A stretch of DNA of 53,741 nt from Propionibacteriales bacterium. GTDB taxonomy: Bacteria > Actinomycetota > Actinomycetes > Propionibacteriales > Nocardioidaceae. Positions 25,121 to 36,092 of the stretch are shown one piece after another; position 1 is the stretch's first letter; every line of letters starts with the position of its first letter. The notes beneath the pieces are model-generated. The model did not search any database. It was not told where the DNA came from and saw only the letters and a program-made list of their open reading frames with translations. The position numbers and the translations under genes are program-made. The stretch spans positions 1 through 53,741 of the forward strand of contig JAICMS010000005.1 of NCBI GenBank assembly GCA_025929075.1, written 5' to 3'.

Positions 25121-26713
25121 TCAGCCGGCCACGTCGTGTTCGGGGCTTCGGTGCCTAGCGAGGTCCTGACTGCGGATCGTCAGTAGGCACACGAGCCCGG
25201 AGACCGCGGCGATCACAGCAGCGATGATCAGGATCCGGTTCAGGCCTGAAGTGAAGGCGTCGCGGGCGATCGATCGCACCGCCGCCTGAGCGCGCGGCGG
25301 CACGTGACTCGCGGAGGAGCTCAACCGCCCGGACTGAATCGCGTGAGCGAGCTGCGCCCCCTTGCCCACCAGCGCGGGCACCCTGCTTGCCCGCTCGACC
25401 ACGACATCGTGCAGCTGGCTGGAGAACAGGGACCCGAGTAAGGCGATCCCGGTCGCGATGCCGACCTGGCGGAAGGTCGAGTTGATGCCCGACGCCATCC
25501 CGGCCTGGTGGGGCGGCACCACGCCGACAGCAGTCGAAGCGAGCGGTGGGTTGATCATGCCCACGCCACATCCCGAGACCACGAGCCCGGGAATGAGATG
25601 GGTCCACGTCGACCGGGCATCCAGACCCGCCATCAGGTAGAGCCCGACGGCGACGATGAGCAGACCTGGGCCGATGAGGAACCGCACCGGGACATGTGAG
25701 GACAGCCGGCCGGCCGCGGTGGCGACCGCGAGAATGCCGGCCGACGCGACGAGCAGCCGGACGCCGGTCGCCAGCGCCGAATAGCCGAGCACGTCTTGGA
25801 TGTAGAGCACCAGGTACAAGAACATCGAGAAGATCGTGGCGCTGATCCCGAACGCGGCGACGGCCGCCCCGGTGAATGTCGGCAGCCGGAACAGCCGCAG
25901 GTCGAACATCGGATGCGTCACGACCGCATCCGCCACCAGGAAGCCGGCGAGCAGAACCCCCGCGGCGACGAAGCAGCCGACGACCCGACCGTCGGAGAAG
26001 CCGCGCTCGTTGGACTCGATCAGCGCGTAGACGAGGCTCGCCAAGCCGGCGGTGAAGAGAACGAAGCCCAGCCAGTCGGGCCTCGACGCCCGCGGCGAGC
26101 GCGACTCGGCCACCTTCGTCACCGCCAGCGCGATCGCACCAACCCCCAACGGCATGTTGACGAAGAAGATCCACCGCCACGAGATGCCGGTGGTGAGCAG
26201 GCCACCGAGCAGCGGACCGATCGCCACGGCGACGCCTGTGATCGCACCCCATACGCCGAAGGCGATTCCCCTGTCCCTGCCGCGGAAGGCATCGGCCAGC
26301 AGAGCCAGCGACACCGAGAACATGACCGCGCCGCCTACCCCCTGCAGCCCCCGAGCGAGCTGCAGGAACAGCGTGCTCGAGGCAACGCCGCACAACAGGG
26401 ACGCCGACGTGAAGACGGCCAGCCCGACGACGTACAGCAGCTTCCGCCCGTAGATGTCGGCCAAGCTGCCCGCCGTCAGAAGCATCGCCGCCAGCGTCAG
26501 CGCGTAGGCGTCGACTACCCACTGCAGGTCCGAGAAGCTGGAATGTAGGGCGATCTGGATGTCGGGAAGGGCGACGTTCACGATCGTGATGTCGAGCAGC
26601 AGCATGAAGGTGCCGAGGCACACGGCGCCCAGCGTCCACCACTTCGTCGTGCCATGATCGGGCTGCTGCTCGACGCTTGCCGTCTGCGAAGTAGCCGCTC
26701 GTGCCTGGTCCAT
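25121..26713 (-). CDS. MFS drug exporter, DHA2 (EmrB/QacA) type
   Basis: A 530-residue, 14-helix major facilitator. Family marks are LDITIVNVALPDI in helix 1, the QWVVDAYALTLAAMLL segment, and ADIYGRK before helix 3. Members expel cationic or hydrophobic drugs using the proton gradient. The ATG at 26713 has GGAGG 6 nt upstream. It lies 13 bp after the MscS-type gene, so both are probably one transcript. A TetR- or MarR-type partner is not adjacent, so regulation is unclear. Confidence 0.9.
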   Translation of the reverse strand: MDQARAATSQTASVEQQPDHGTTKWWTLGAVCLGTFMLLLDITIVNVALPDIQIALHSSFSDLQWVVDAYALTLAAMLLTAGSLADIYGRKLLYVVGLAVFTSASLLCGVASSTLFLQLARGLQGVGGAVMFSVSLALLADAFRGRDRGIAFGVWGAITGVAVAIGPLLGGLLTTGISWRWIFFVNMPLGVGAIALAVTKVAESRSPRASRPDWLGFVLFTAGLASLVYALIESNERGFSDGRVVGCFVAAGVLLAGFLVADAVVTHPMFDLRLFRLPTFTGAAVAAFGISATIFSMFLYLVLYIQDVLGYSALATGVRLLVASAGILAVATAAGRLSSHVPVRFLIGPGLLIVAVGLYLMAGLDARSTWTHLIPGLVVSGCGVGMINPPLASTAVGVVPPHQAGMASGINSTFRQVGIATGIALLGSLFSSQLHDVVVERASRVPALVGKGAQLAHAIQSGRLSSSASHVPPRAQAAVRSIARDAFTSGLNRILIIAAVIAAVSGLVCLLTIRSQDLARHRSPEHDVAG

Positions 26714-26726
26714 GTGAACCTCCGTT

Positions 26727-27677
26727 TCAGGACCGGCGCTGCCAGACCATGCGCTGCGGCAACGGGATCTCGACGCCGTCGGCGTCGAAGCGCTTCTTGA
26801 TCCTGGCCCGCAGCTCCCGCGCAACCGGGCCTGACTGCGCCGGTGTCGTCTTGACCGCGATGCGGAGGACGATCCCGTCGGGATCCCAGCGCTCAACGCC
26901 CCAGACCTCCGGCTGCTCGAGGATCGAGAAGTCCGGATCCTGGTAGAGCTCCTCGGCTACCTCGGCCAGCAGGTCCCGGACCTCATCCAGGTCGCTGGAG
27001 TAGGCGACCGGTACGTCGAGGACGACCCGCGACCACACCCGACTCGAGTTTCCGACAGCCAGGATCTCACCGTTGCGCACGAACCAGGTGACGCCGTTGA
27101 CGTCACGCAGGCGGGTCACCCGCAGGCCCACGGCCTCGATGGTGCCGGAGGCGGCACCGACGTTGACGGAGTCGCCGACGCCGTACTGGTCCTCGAGGAT
27201 CAGGAAAATGCCGCTGAGGAAATCCTTGACGAGGCTCTGGGCACCGAAGCCGAGTGCGACCCCCACGATGCCGGCGCTGGCCAGCAGTGGTCCGATGTTG
27301 TAGCCGAGCTGGGCGATGATCATGAAGATCACGATCGTGAAGATGACCGTCGTGACGATGCTCTTGAGCAGCGAGGCCATCGTCTCTGCACGCTGTCGTC
27401 GACGCTCGGCGCTGTAGCCGTCGAGCTCGGAGATGACGCGCTGGACCGCGCCATGCGCGAGCACGCTCGGCACCGGACCTTCGGCGGCTCGTTGCGCGAG
27501 GCGGGCGATGAGGCGGTGCAGCACCCATCGCACGACGAAGGCGACGATCAGCAAGACGATGATCGCCAGCGGCTTGGCGATGACCCAGTCGGCGGCCTTG
27601 GCCAGAGTCTCGTTGTGGGTGATGTTCTCGACGATCGTGCACCACGTGCCGTCGCTGGAGCAGACTGGCTGTGCCAC
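26727..27677 (-). CDS. MscS-family mechanosensitive channel
   Basis: A 316-residue membrane protein with three helices (about 33-53, 105-127, 132-152) and a pore-lining segment ASAGIVGVALGFGAQSLVKD that ends in the beta domain. The following LEDQYGVGDSV and the GTIEAVGLRVTRLRD strand are typical MscS beta-domain features. It releases solutes on osmotic downshift. The GTG has GAGGGA upstream. It is the first gene of a two-gene unit with the MFS exporter. Confidence 0.92.
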   Translation of the reverse strand: MAQPVCSSDGTWCTIVENITHNETLAKAADWVIAKPLAIIVLLIVAFVVRWVLHRLIARLAQRAAEGPVPSVLAHGAVQRVISELDGYSAERRRQRAETMASLLKSIVTTVIFTIVIFMIIAQLGYNIGPLLASAGIVGVALGFGAQSLVKDFLSGIFLILEDQYGVGDSVNVGAASGTIEAVGLRVTRLRDVNGVTWFVRNGEILAVGNSSRVWSRVVLDVPVAYSSDLDEVRDLLAEVAEELYQDPDFSILEQPEVWGVERWDPDGIVLRIAVKTTPAQSGPVARELRARIKKRFDADGVEIPLPQRMVWQRRS

Positions 27678-27745
27678 GCCGTTCCCTCGCTGTCCGGGCC
27701 GCTAGGACTCGTGCACCCATGACGCTACACAAGCGGACGGGGCAG

Positions 27746-27751
27746 TAGCGT
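27746..27751 (+). promoter_or_regulatory. -10 box (TAGCGT) of the CtaJ-like gene, leaderless
   Basis: TAGCGT ends 6 nt before GTG 27758, so that GTG, not ATG 27761, is the likely start. Confidence 0.5.
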
Positions 27752-27757
27752 TAGGCC

Positions 27758-28087
27758 GTGATGTTCGACGGCACGCCGACGACTTGGCAGAACCCTCCAC
27801 CGATGTCGATGCTGCACATCATCTTGTTGTTCGGCGGGGTTCCGCTCCTCGTCATCGTGACCGTGGCGCTGCTCGTCTACGCACCATCCTGGGTGAAGGG
27901 ACCGCGCTATCGGCCGGGCCAGCAGTGGGACGCACGCCCGGAGTGGTTCGGCGCTCCCCAGGACCCAGAGCTGGCCGACCTGGCACCCGAGGCCCGCCGC
28001 CACCAGGTGCCGCCCGGATCCGGACACCCTCCGGTGACGATCCCGTCTGAGCACAACGAGCCGGGGGGCGCCAGTGCCCACTGGTGA
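27758..28087 (+). CDS. Small membrane protein resembling oxidase subunit CtaJ
   Basis: A 109-residue protein with one transmembrane helix (about 20-45, ILLFGGVPLLVIVTVALLVY), then a soluble tail with YRPGQQW and PEWFG. The organisation and the PEWFG element resemble CtaJ, a small subunit of the actinobacterial cytochrome bcc-aa3 supercomplex, and in mycobacteria such a gene also lies close to a DUF5130 gene. This is recall, not a search. The last 14 bp overlap the next gene. Confidence 0.55.
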   Translation: MMFDGTPTTWQNPPPMSMLHIILLFGGVPLLVIVTVALLVYAPSWVKGPRYRPGQQWDARPEWFGAPQDPELADLAPEARRHQVPPGSGHPPVTIPSEHNEPGGASAHW

Positions 28088-28463
28088 CGCCTTCACCGCC
28101 CACCAGCGTCAGGACATCTCCCGAGCGATCCTCGATGCCGAGCGTCAGTGCGGCCTCACCTTCTCGGTGCATGTCGGCGAGTCGCTTGGGTCGAGCCGTG
28201 AGTACGCCGAGAAGTTGCACGCCGCGCTGGAGGACCCGCCACGCAGCATCCTGGTGCATGTCGACCCGTCTGGCCGAAGCCTCGACATCGTGACCGGGTC
28301 GTCGATCCGCGGGATCCTGCCCAACCGCGAGGTTGCGCTGGCCGCCATCACCATGCAGACGACCTTCGCGAGCGGCGACCTCACCGGCGGGCTGGTCGCG
28401 GGGATCCGGCAGCTTGGGGAGATGGCTCGCCAGCCGCGCAGCCTCCACACCGACACGCCCTAG
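28074..28463 (+). CDS. DUF5130-like protein
   Basis: A 129-residue soluble protein: FTAHQRQDISRAILDAER at the start, then VHVGESLGSSREYAEKLH, and VDPSGRSLDIVTGSS before a helical end. The fold resembles the TPM-type domain, and the wording matches the actinobacterial DUF5130 family as I recall it. The GTG start at 28074 overlaps the CtaJ-like gene by 14 bp, so the pair is translationally coupled. Function unknown; link to the respiratory supercomplex is inference. It converges with pepN. Confidence 0.65.
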   Translation: MPTGDAFTAHQRQDISRAILDAERQCGLTFSVHVGESLGSSREYAEKLHAALEDPPRSILVHVDPSGRSLDIVTGSSIRGILPNREVALAAITMQTTFASGDLTGGLVAGIRQLGEMARQPRSLHTDTP

Positions 28464-28470
28464 CCACCCC

Positions 28471-28517
28471 GTCTCAGGCGAGACCAGCCCGAACCCGCCC
28501 CGCAATTCCGGGGGAGG
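28471..28517. terminator. Short hairpins between convergent DUF5130 and pepN genes
   Basis: GTCTC-AGGC-GAGAC near 28471-28484 and CCCCG-N6-CGGGG near 28498-28513 fill the 67-bp gap. Stems are only 5 bp, so a terminator role is tentative. Confidence 0.3.
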
Positions 28518-28530
28518 CAGGAGCACGAGT

Positions 28531-31083
<2,553 letters not shown>

Positions 31084-31240
31084 CCTGACACGCCTCCGCC
31101 GCCCACTCGATTCAGCGGCCTCACCCCTTTCCGCGCTTGCCCCGTAGTCATCGCAGTTTCGCTGACTACGGGGGAGATCCGCCCCGGCCGGTTGTCACTT
31201 GCCCCGGCCACCCAGCGCGGCCGGAAGTTGAAGGGGAAAC

Positions 31241-31246
31241 TAAAAT
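31241..31246 (+). promoter_or_regulatory. -10 box (TAAAAT) of the Rv2466c-like gene, leaderless
   Basis: TAAAAT is a near-consensus -10 ending 6 nt before ATG 31253. It selects that ATG over those at 31265 and 31298. Confidence 0.6.
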
Positions 31247-31252
31247 TGGGTC

Positions 31253-31897
31253 ATGACCGATGACATGAGAACTCCGAGCGGGGGCACGTCTTCGCGCATG
31301 ACCTCCGTTGACTTCTGGTTCGACCCCGCCTGCCCCTGGGCCTGGATCGCCTCTCGCTGGATCAAGGAGGTCGAGCAGGTGCGGCCGGTCCAGCCGCGGT
31401 TCCACGTGATGAGCCTGGCGATCCTCAATGAGGACAAGGACGTCTCCGACGGGTACCGCGCCTTCTTGTCCAGCGCGATTCAGCCGGTCCGGGTCTGTGC
31501 GGCGGCTGCCCAGGAGCACGGCGAGGAGGTGCTGGACGCCCTCTACACCGAGCTCGGGACCCGGTTCCACAACGACCACCGAGAGCGCGACGCCGACACC
31601 ATTGAGGAGGCTCTCCTCGCGGCCGGCCTGCCCGGTTCCCTCGTCGAGGCGATGCAGTCCACCGAGTACGACGACGTGCTAGCCAAGTCCCATCGCGCGG
31701 GCATGGACCTCGTCGGGACCGACGTCGGGACGCCGGTGATAGCCGTCGAGGGCGCTGCCCTGTTCGGTCCCGTCGTGACGCCGATCCCGCGTGGCGAGGC
31801 GGCCGGCCGGCTCTGGGACGGCTTCCGGCTCGTCGCCGGCACCGAAGGCTTCTTCGAGCTCAAGCGCACCCGCACCGTATCCCCCAGCTTCGACTGA
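31253..31897 (+). CDS. DsbA-fold protein, Rv2466c-like, with CPWA motif
   Basis: A 214-residue cytosolic thioredoxin-fold protein. FWFDPACPWAW (residues 21-31), HVMSLAILNE, HNDHRERD, DVGTPVI and FELKRTRT track Rv2466c of M. tuberculosis, a mycothiol-dependent reductase that also activates nitro-prodrugs. Rv2466c has CPWC; here the second cysteine is alanine (C27, A30), leaving a monothiol site. The longer N-terminus from ATG 31253 is chosen from the -10 box just upstream. Neighbours pepN, rpiB and a Fpg/Nei gene match the mycobacterial locus. Confidence 0.88.
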   Translation: MTDDMRTPSGGTSSRMTSVDFWFDPACPWAWIASRWIKEVEQVRPVQPRFHVMSLAILNEDKDVSDGYRAFLSSAIQPVRVCAAAAQEHGEEVLDALYTELGTRFHNDHRERDADTIEEALLAAGLPGSLVEAMQSTEYDDVLAKSHRAGMDLVGTDVGTPVIAVEGAALFGPVVTPIPRGEAAGRLWDGFRLVAGTEGFFELKRTRTVSPSFD

Positions 31898-31990
31898 TCA
31901 GACGCCCCCTATCCGGCGAGTCGCGGCCCGCGATGTCCGAATTCGCCGAGCAAGCGGTGTTCGGATGCATGAGGCTGACAGGATCCCCTC

Positions 31991-32452
31991 ATGCGCGTGC
32001 ACCTAGGTAGCGACCACGCCGGCTTCGAGCTCAAGCAGCACCTGGTGAGCTGGCTTGGCGCCAACGGTCACGAGATCGTCGACCATGGCGCCCATGCGCT
32101 CGTGCCAGGCGACGACTACCCGCCGTACTGCCTCGACGCAGCACAGGCGACCGTCGACGACCCGGGCAGCCTCGGGATCGTGATCGGCGGCTCCGGCAAC
32201 GGCGAGCAGATCGCTGCCAACAAGGTGGACGGCGTGCGGGCCGCACTTGCCTGGTCGGAGGAGACCGCTCGGCTGGCCCGGTTGCACAACGACGCCAACG
32301 TGGTGGCCATCGGGGCCCGGATGCACAGCATCGACGAAGCGACCCAGCTCGTCGGCATCTTCGTGTCCACGCCGTTCTCAGGCGACGAGCGCCACCGCCG
32401 GCGCATCGCGATGCTCACCGCGTACGAGCGCACGGGCCGCGCTGATGCCTGA
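31991..32452 (+). CDS. rpiB: Ribose-5-phosphate isomerase B
   Basis: A 153-residue cytosolic enzyme of the LacAB/RpiB family that interconverts ribose 5-phosphate and ribulose 5-phosphate. It shows GSDHAGFELK at residues 6-15, VIGGSGNGEQIAANK near 64-78 and the HNDANVVAIGAR segment near 100-111. The serine in GGSGNGE replaces the catalytic cysteine of E. coli RpiB, as in mycobacterial enzymes. CAGGAT lies 6 nt before the ATG, a possible leaderless -10. The end overlaps the Fpg/Nei gene by 8 bp. Confidence 0.93.
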   Translation: MRVHLGSDHAGFELKQHLVSWLGANGHEIVDHGAHALVPGDDYPPYCLDAAQATVDDPGSLGIVIGGSGNGEQIAANKVDGVRAALAWSEETARLARLHNDANVVAIGARMHSIDEATQLVGIFVSTPFSGDERHRRRIAMLTAYERTGRADA

Positions 32453-33257
32453 GGGCCACACGCTCTACCGGCTCGCGGCAGACATCGAGGAGTCGTTCGG
32501 CGGTGAGGCGGTGCGGGTGAGCAGCCCCCAGGGCAGGTTCGCCGAGGGCGCCGCGCTGGTCGACGGGCAGATCGTCGAGGCGGCCCAGTCGGCCGGCAAG
32601 CACCTCTTCATCCGCTTCGTCGACGAGCAGATCATCCACATCCACCTAGGGCTGATCGGCGCGCTGACGTTCGGTGACGCGCCGGCGCCACCGGCGGTCG
32701 GGGCGGTGCGGCTGCGGATCGAGGGGTCGCGCCGGTACGCCGACTTGCGGGGCGCAATGGTTTGTGAGCTGGTCACCACCGAGGCCATGGGCGGGCTGGT
32801 CGGGCAGCTGGGCGCCGACCCCTTACGGCCCGATGCCGATCCCGACCGTGCGTACGAGCGCATCCACCGCAGTCGCAAGGCCGTCGGCGCCTTGCTGATG
32901 GACCAGACGGTGCTCTCCGGAGTCGGGAACGTCTATCGGTCTGAAGTGCTCTTCCGGGCCAGGCTGCACCCGCTCACCCCCGGCCAGCGGGTGACCCGCC
33001 GCCGCTGGAACGCCATCTGGGACGACCTCGTCGAACTGATGGCGGAAGGGGTCCGGCTCGGCCGCATCGACACGGTGCGGCCGGAGCACGAGCCGGAGGC
33101 GATGCAGCGCCCGCCGCGGGTCGACGACCACGGTGGCGAGGTCTACGTCTACCGCCGGGCGGGCCAGCAGTGCCACGTCTGCGGCTCCATGGTCCGCACC
33201 GAGATCCTGGAGGGGCGGAACCTCTTCTGGTGTCCGAGGTGTCAGCGCCGCCGCTGA
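32445..33257 (+). CDS. Fpg/Nei-family DNA glycosylase
   Basis: A 270-residue bifunctional base-excision glycosylase/AP lyase. The N-terminal MPEGHTLYR supplies the P2 nucleophile and E3, the helix-two-turn-helix segment contains SGVGNVYRSE, and the C-terminal zinc finger has C-x2-C (CHVCGS) and C-x2-C (FWCPRCQ). MPEGHT rather than MPELPE points to the Nei side of the family, as for Rv2464c in the same gene order. The ATG lies inside the rpiB end, so they are co-translated. Confidence 0.92.
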   Translation: MPEGHTLYRLAADIEESFGGEAVRVSSPQGRFAEGAALVDGQIVEAAQSAGKHLFIRFVDEQIIHIHLGLIGALTFGDAPAPPAVGAVRLRIEGSRRYADLRGAMVCELVTTEAMGGLVGQLGADPLRPDADPDRAYERIHRSRKAVGALLMDQTVLSGVGNVYRSEVLFRARLHPLTPGQRVTRRRWNAIWDDLVELMAEGVRLGRIDTVRPEHEPEAMQRPPRVDDHGGEVYVYRRAGQQCHVCGSMVRTEILEGRNLFWCPRCQRRR

Positions 33258-33360
33258 ACGCTGTGGCGTCGGCGAGAACGGGTGCAAAGATGCGGCGAAC
33301 CAGGCAAAAGCCGCATCCCGCGGAAGTATCGGTTCGGGCATGCGGTTCAGGACCGGCAAC

Positions 33361-33366
33361 TACGCT
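33361..33366 (+). promoter_or_regulatory. -10 box (TACGCT) of the phosphatase gene, leaderless
   Basis: TACGCT ends 6 nt before GTG 33373 and lies inside the alternative longer reading frame from ATG 33340, favouring the GTG. Confidence 0.45.
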
Positions 33367-33372
33367 CGTGCC

Positions 33373-34485
33373 GTGGCTGACCCGCCGGTAACGTCTCCGC
33401 TCCCCGCCCGGGTGGCGTTGCGGCGCACGCTCACCCTGCGGTCCTCGGCGCTGCGCCGGCTCGCCCGCGACGCGGAGCTGGGGTGGTTCGTCGGTCTGAT
33501 CGCGATGAGCGGGGTGATCCTCGGCTTCAGCATCGCCTTCCCGCGCAGCTGGCCGCTCGGCGGGTACGTCGTACCGCTGCTGCTCGCCATGAACGTGCTC
33601 TCGGCCCGGCGTGTCGTGCTGCTCGAGGTGGTCGTAGCGGCCTGCCTCATCGTGACGCTGACCAAGATCCACCTGCTCGGCTTCCGATGGGTGGGAGCGG
33701 TCGTCCTGGTCGTGGTCGGCATCATCGTGCTGTGGCAGGCGGTCTACAGGTCGCGGCTGGGTGTTGCAAGCGGGCGAGGTGAGTCGATGCTCGTCGACCT
33801 CCGCGACCGGCTCGCCTTCCAGGGCCAGCTGCCGGCGCTGCCGCGCAATTGGCACGCGGAGGCGGTGATGCGCTCCGCGGGCGGTGCCTCCTTCGCGGGT
33901 GACTTCATCGTGGCGGCGAAGACCGACAACGGCCGCCGGCTCGAGGTGGTGGTGGTCGACGTATCCGGCAAGGGCATCGATGCGGGTACCCGGTCGCTGC
34001 TGCTGTCCGGCGCGTTCGGCGGACTGCTCGGGGCGCTGCCCAGGCAGGATTTCCTACCGGCGGCCAATCAGTACCTGCTGCGACAGGATTGGCGGGAGGG
34101 GTTCGCGACTGCCGTCCATCTGGCCGTCGACCTCGCGTCCGGGGAGTTCGAAGTGCGCGCCGCGGGGCATCCGCCAGCCGTCCAGTTCCATGCGGGCTCG
34201 GGCCGGTGGTCGGTCTACTGGACCGAGGGTCCGGTACTGGGTGTGGTCAACGCGGCGTCGTACACCGTGCAGCGCGGTCAGTTGCTGCTGGGTGACGTGC
34301 TGCTGCTCTACACCGATGGTGTCGTCGAGACGGCCCAGCGCGACATCAGATTCGGCATCGACAAGCTGGTCGGCGAGGCGGAACGGCTGGTGCGTCGCGG
34401 CTGGGACGGTGCAGCCGAGCGGTTGGTGACCAGCATGCGGTCCGAAAGTGACGACCGGGCCATCTTCCTGCTCAACCGCCGCTGA
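33373..34485 (+). CDS. Membrane-anchored SpoIIE/PP2C-type serine phosphatase
   Basis: A 370-residue protein. Three or four helices lie within residues about 37-118, followed by a PP2C-like SpoIIE catalytic domain with its metal aspartates in FAGDFIVA, VVVDVSGKG, YTDGVVE and SDDRAIFLL. Such phosphatases dephosphorylate anti-sigma factor antagonists, linking a membrane signal to an alternative sigma factor. No sensor such as PAS or GAF is present, and no anti-sigma or STAS gene is adjacent. GTG 33373 is preferred from its -10 box; ATG 33340 would add 11 residues. Confidence 0.85.
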   Translation: MADPPVTSPLPARVALRRTLTLRSSALRRLARDAELGWFVGLIAMSGVILGFSIAFPRSWPLGGYVVPLLLAMNVLSARRVVLLEVVVAACLIVTLTKIHLLGFRWVGAVVLVVVGIIVLWQAVYRSRLGVASGRGESMLVDLRDRLAFQGQLPALPRNWHAEAVMRSAGGASFAGDFIVAAKTDNGRRLEVVVVDVSGKGIDAGTRSLLLSGAFGGLLGALPRQDFLPAANQYLLRQDWREGFATAVHLAVDLASGEFEVRAAGHPPAVQFHAGSGRWSVYWTEGPVLGVVNAASYTVQRGQLLLGDVLLLYTDGVVETAQRDIRFGIDKLVGEAERLVRRGWDGAAERLVTSMRSESDDRAIFLLNRR

Positions 34486-34547
34486 GGTGGACCAGCCGGC
34501 GACCGACACGCGTTGCGGGGTCACGAGAAGTCCCGGGGAGGGTGTGG

Positions 34548-35900
34548 TCAGGTGGTGATCGGCAGGCCGGCTGCGGCTGCGTTGCCGAAGTCGTCGTCGA
34601 TGGCGACGACGCGGCGGCCCGCCGCCGCGAGGATCGAGGCGGCGACCGAGGCGCGGTAGCCCGCCGCGCAGTGCACCCACACCTCTCCGGGCGGGATCGA
34701 GTCGGCTCCGTCGAGGAGTTCGTGGAGCGGGCGGTGGACGGCATCGGCGATGTGTCCCTCGGCCCATTCCGCGTGCTGGCGTACGTCGAGGACCACGACG
34801 GCTCGGTGATGCCGGACAGCTTCCAGGTCTGCGAAGTCGGCCATGCCGTGGGACTCGAGATCGTCGGTGGTCCACTGTTCGGGCTTGCCGGTGGCGGCGC
34901 CGGCGAGCTGCTCGACGCCGATCCGGACGAGTTCGCGCTGGGCGTCGGTCACCTCCGCCGGCGTCGAGGCGAGGACCGTCACCGCGGTGCCGGCCGGGAT
35001 CAGCCACCCGAGGTAGGTGGCCAACGACCCGTCGAGCCCGAAGTTCAGCGTGCCTGGGACGTGACCGGCCGCAAAGGCGACCCGGTTGCGCAGGTCGACG
35101 ACCCACTCGCCGGCGCGCAGCCGCTGGTCGAGCGTCGCGGCGTCGACTGGTTCCGGTGGAGTGAGGTCGGCCTCCTCCGGTCCGGAGGCGTTGCGGCTGG
35201 CCATCCGCGCGTAGTAGGCCGGGTAGTCGTCGAGACCGGCGAGCAGCCCCTCGACGTACTCCTCCTCCTGTTGGGTGAGGACCGGGTTGCTGGCGCGCTC
35301 CTGACCGATCGTCGAGGAGTCGGTCGAGGCCTGGGTGGCGGAGCAGAAGCTCCCGAAGCCGTGGGTCGGATAGATCGGTGTCTCATCAGGAAGCATGTCG
35401 GCGAGCCGGCGCGCGGAAACGAACTGGTGGTGCACGAGAGCGTCGGTGTGCTCCGCGCCCATCAGATCGGGACGTCCGGTCGAGCCGAACAGCAGCGACC
35501 CTCCGGTGAACACCGCGACCGGCCCGTCAAGGTCTTCGGCGATGTAAGAGAGGTGGTTGAAGGTGTGGCCGGGAGTCGCGACGGCGCGCAGTCGCAGAGC
35601 CGGACTCACCTCGATGACATCGCCGTCTGCTACCCGGTTCCTGTCGAACGAGACGGTGTCGGCCCCGCTGACGTGGTACGTCGCTCCGGTGCGCTCGGCG
35701 AGCGCGAGGCCGCCGGTCAGATAGTCGTTGTGGATATGCGTCTCCACCACGTGGGCGATACGGACTCCGAGCTTGTCGGCCAGCTGCAGCAGCCGGTCGA
35801 TGTCGCGCTGCGGGTCGACCACGACCGCGTGCCGGCCGTCGTGCACGACGTAACTGCGGTCGCCCAGACTCGGCGTCTCGACGGTGACGACATCGATCAT
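34548..35900 (-). CDS. Metallo-beta-lactamase/double-rhodanese fusion (persulfide metabolism)
   Basis: A 450-residue cytosolic protein. The N-terminal metallo-hydrolase domain (about 1-250) has THIHNDYLTGG (H55, H57, D59) and PGHTFNHLSY, the ETHE1-like persulfide dioxygenase pattern. Two rhodanese domains follow: the first (about 262-345) has VTVLASTPAE where the cysteine would be, so it is catalytically dead, and the second (about 365-450) keeps VHCAAGYRAS with the active cysteine. It probably oxidises or transfers persulfide sulfur. The ATG follows GAAGGGTGCGCTC. It converges with the phosphatase gene. Confidence 0.88.
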   Translation of the reverse strand: MIDVVTVETPSLGDRSYVVHDGRHAVVVDPQRDIDRLLQLADKLGVRIAHVVETHIHNDYLTGGLALAERTGATYHVSGADTVSFDRNRVADGDVIEVSPALRLRAVATPGHTFNHLSYIAEDLDGPVAVFTGGSLLFGSTGRPDLMGAEHTDALVHHQFVSARRLADMLPDETPIYPTHGFGSFCSATQASTDSSTIGQERASNPVLTQQEEEYVEGLLAGLDDYPAYYARMASRNASGPEEADLTPPEPVDAATLDQRLRAGEWVVDLRNRVAFAAGHVPGTLNFGLDGSLATYLGWLIPAGTAVTVLASTPAEVTDAQRELVRIGVEQLAGAATGKPEQWTTDDLESHGMADFADLEAVRHHRAVVVLDVRQHAEWAEGHIADAVHRPLHELLDGADSIPPGEVWVHCAAGYRASVAASILAAAGRRVVAIDDDFGNAAAAGLPITT

Positions 35901-36000
35901 GAGCGCACCCTTCGGAGGATCTCGCCATGCTAGTGCGGCAGTTATCCGGTTGCCGCCAGCGCGGACCGCTCGGGACACTGGCGCAACGACGGCTCGCGGC

Positions 36001-36024
36001 GGTCCCTACGACGGTCCCTACGAC
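36001..36024. repeat. Tandem 12-bp repeat
   Basis: GGTCCCTACGAC occurs twice in tandem, followed by two degenerate GACCGCGTACGAC-like units to about 36050. It lies in the 192-bp gap between the MBL-rhodanese start and the GNAT gene. No function evident. Confidence 0.6.
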
Positions 36025-36092
36025 GACCGCGTACGACGACCGCTGTGACGGGCTGCCGAACAGATCATCGCGAGGTGAATGGTGGTGCAGAG

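Noticed and set aside
31898-31990. A -35 element to pair with the CAGGAT before rpiB.
   Set aside because: Nothing close to TTGACA at 16-18 bp spacing; CAGGAT alone departs from TANNNT, so I did not list it as a promoter.
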